From the NCBI GenBank assembly GCA_030043175.1, contig JASHYD010001098.1, forward strand, positions 1 to 8,037: a stretch of 8,037 nucleotides of DNA, written 5' to 3'. The notes under the pieces were generated by a model that was not told where the DNA came from, did not search any database, and saw nothing but the letters and a program-made list of their open reading frames with translations. The stretch is from Xanthobacteraceae bacterium. GTDB taxonomy: Bacteria; Pseudomonadota; Alphaproteobacteria; Rhizobiales; Xanthobacteraceae. Every line of letters starts with the position of its first letter. Position 1 is the first letter of the stretch. Positions 7,565-8,037 of the stretch are shown here, one piece after another. The position numbers and the translations under genes were made by a program.

Positions 7565-8037
7565 TGCAATCCGCTGATGCCCGCAGGAGCCAGGAGCCGG
7601 TGTGCGCTTGAGGCAAGTACGATCCGATGATCTCGCCGCGCCTTGCCGAACTCCACGCTACCACACCGGCAACAATGCGCGGCTCAGCCGCGCCGACGGT
7701 CCGGAGGACGACGGGGTTGCAGGACCGCTGCCTGCGCAGCGGGCTGCCTGAGTTCGGCAGCCTGGTCGGTGGCAGCTTGGCCGTGTGCAGGCGCCGGGTG
7801 GCCTTTCATTCTTCTATGATGTGAACCACGGCGAGGGCTGGCAGCGCAACGGCGTGATGAAGGGAATTCCTTCACCTACGAGGCACCCGTAGTCGACATG
7901 ACCAATTTCAGTCCCAAGATCGACGTGTTCGGATCGCGCCAGACCCAGCACCTGGTCGAAGATCAGACCGCATGGACGAGGCCAAGGACCATCAAGCAGA
8001 AGTTCGCTCAACAGAGCGCCGAAGAAAACAGGATTTA
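7565..8037 (+). pseudogene. Fragments of a degraded or frameshifted gene, 3' end off the window
   Basis: Protein-like pieces occur in different frames of the plus strand. In one frame, 7659-7748 gives YHTGNNARLSRADGPEDDG and then a TGA at 7749. In that same frame, 7788-7862 gives QAPGGLSFFYDVNHGEGW and then QRNGVMK. Directly afterwards another frame, open from 7865 to the right edge, continues with NSFTYEAPVVDMTNFSPKID and VFGSRQTQHLVEDQTAW. The switch at about 7862-7865 is consistent with one missing base. I do not recognise the protein. Alternatively, an intact gene could start at the ATG at 7898 and run off the window, but no clear ribosome binding site supports that. Confidence 0.45.

Overview
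The window is GC-rich and looks like an alphaproteobacterial chromosome. The SNF2/SWIM gene pair, the codon usage and the style of the small hypothetical protein suggest Bradyrhizobium or a close relative. This is inference from protein style, not a database match.

Layout. (1) Bases 1-3291 are a compact operon-like pair: the 3' part of a SNF2-family DNA translocase (it runs off the left edge) and, 2 nt after its stop, a SWIM zinc-finger protein. This pairing is known in many bacteria and probably acts on DNA. (2) Bases 3292-4790 hold about 1.5 kb with no convincing gene, including an AT-rich patch near 3940-4080. (3) Bases 4791-5228 encode a 145-residue helical hypothetical protein with a good ribosome binding site. 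(4) Bases 5229-6065 are non-coding; the last ~180 bases turn AT-rich and carry a perfect 12-bp inverted repeat, a plausible sigma-70 promoter and a strong Shine-Dalgarno. (5) Bases 6066-7502 encode a 478-residue protein with a Ser-rich N-terminus, a Gln/Ala-rich helical region, a hydrophobic Gly/Ala segment and a C-terminal array of degenerate 48-60-residue repeats. It resembles secreted effector or toxin-like proteins of plant-associated bacteria, but I do not recognise the family. (6) Bases 7487-8037 are reading-frame debris: first the frameshifted end of the repeat protein, then pieces of another protein in different frames running off the right edge.

The left third is ordinary housekeeping-type accessory DNA metabolism. 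The right two-thirds (sparse genes, repeat-driven gene damage, broken frames, AT-rich regulatory patches) looks like a decaying or horizontally acquired region. The most interesting object is the repeat protein: its last repeat is a mosaic of two earlier repeats, and the reading frame breaks exactly at the mosaic junction, which suggests that recombination between repeats truncated the protein. I see no CRISPR array, tRNA, rRNA or complete insertion sequence.
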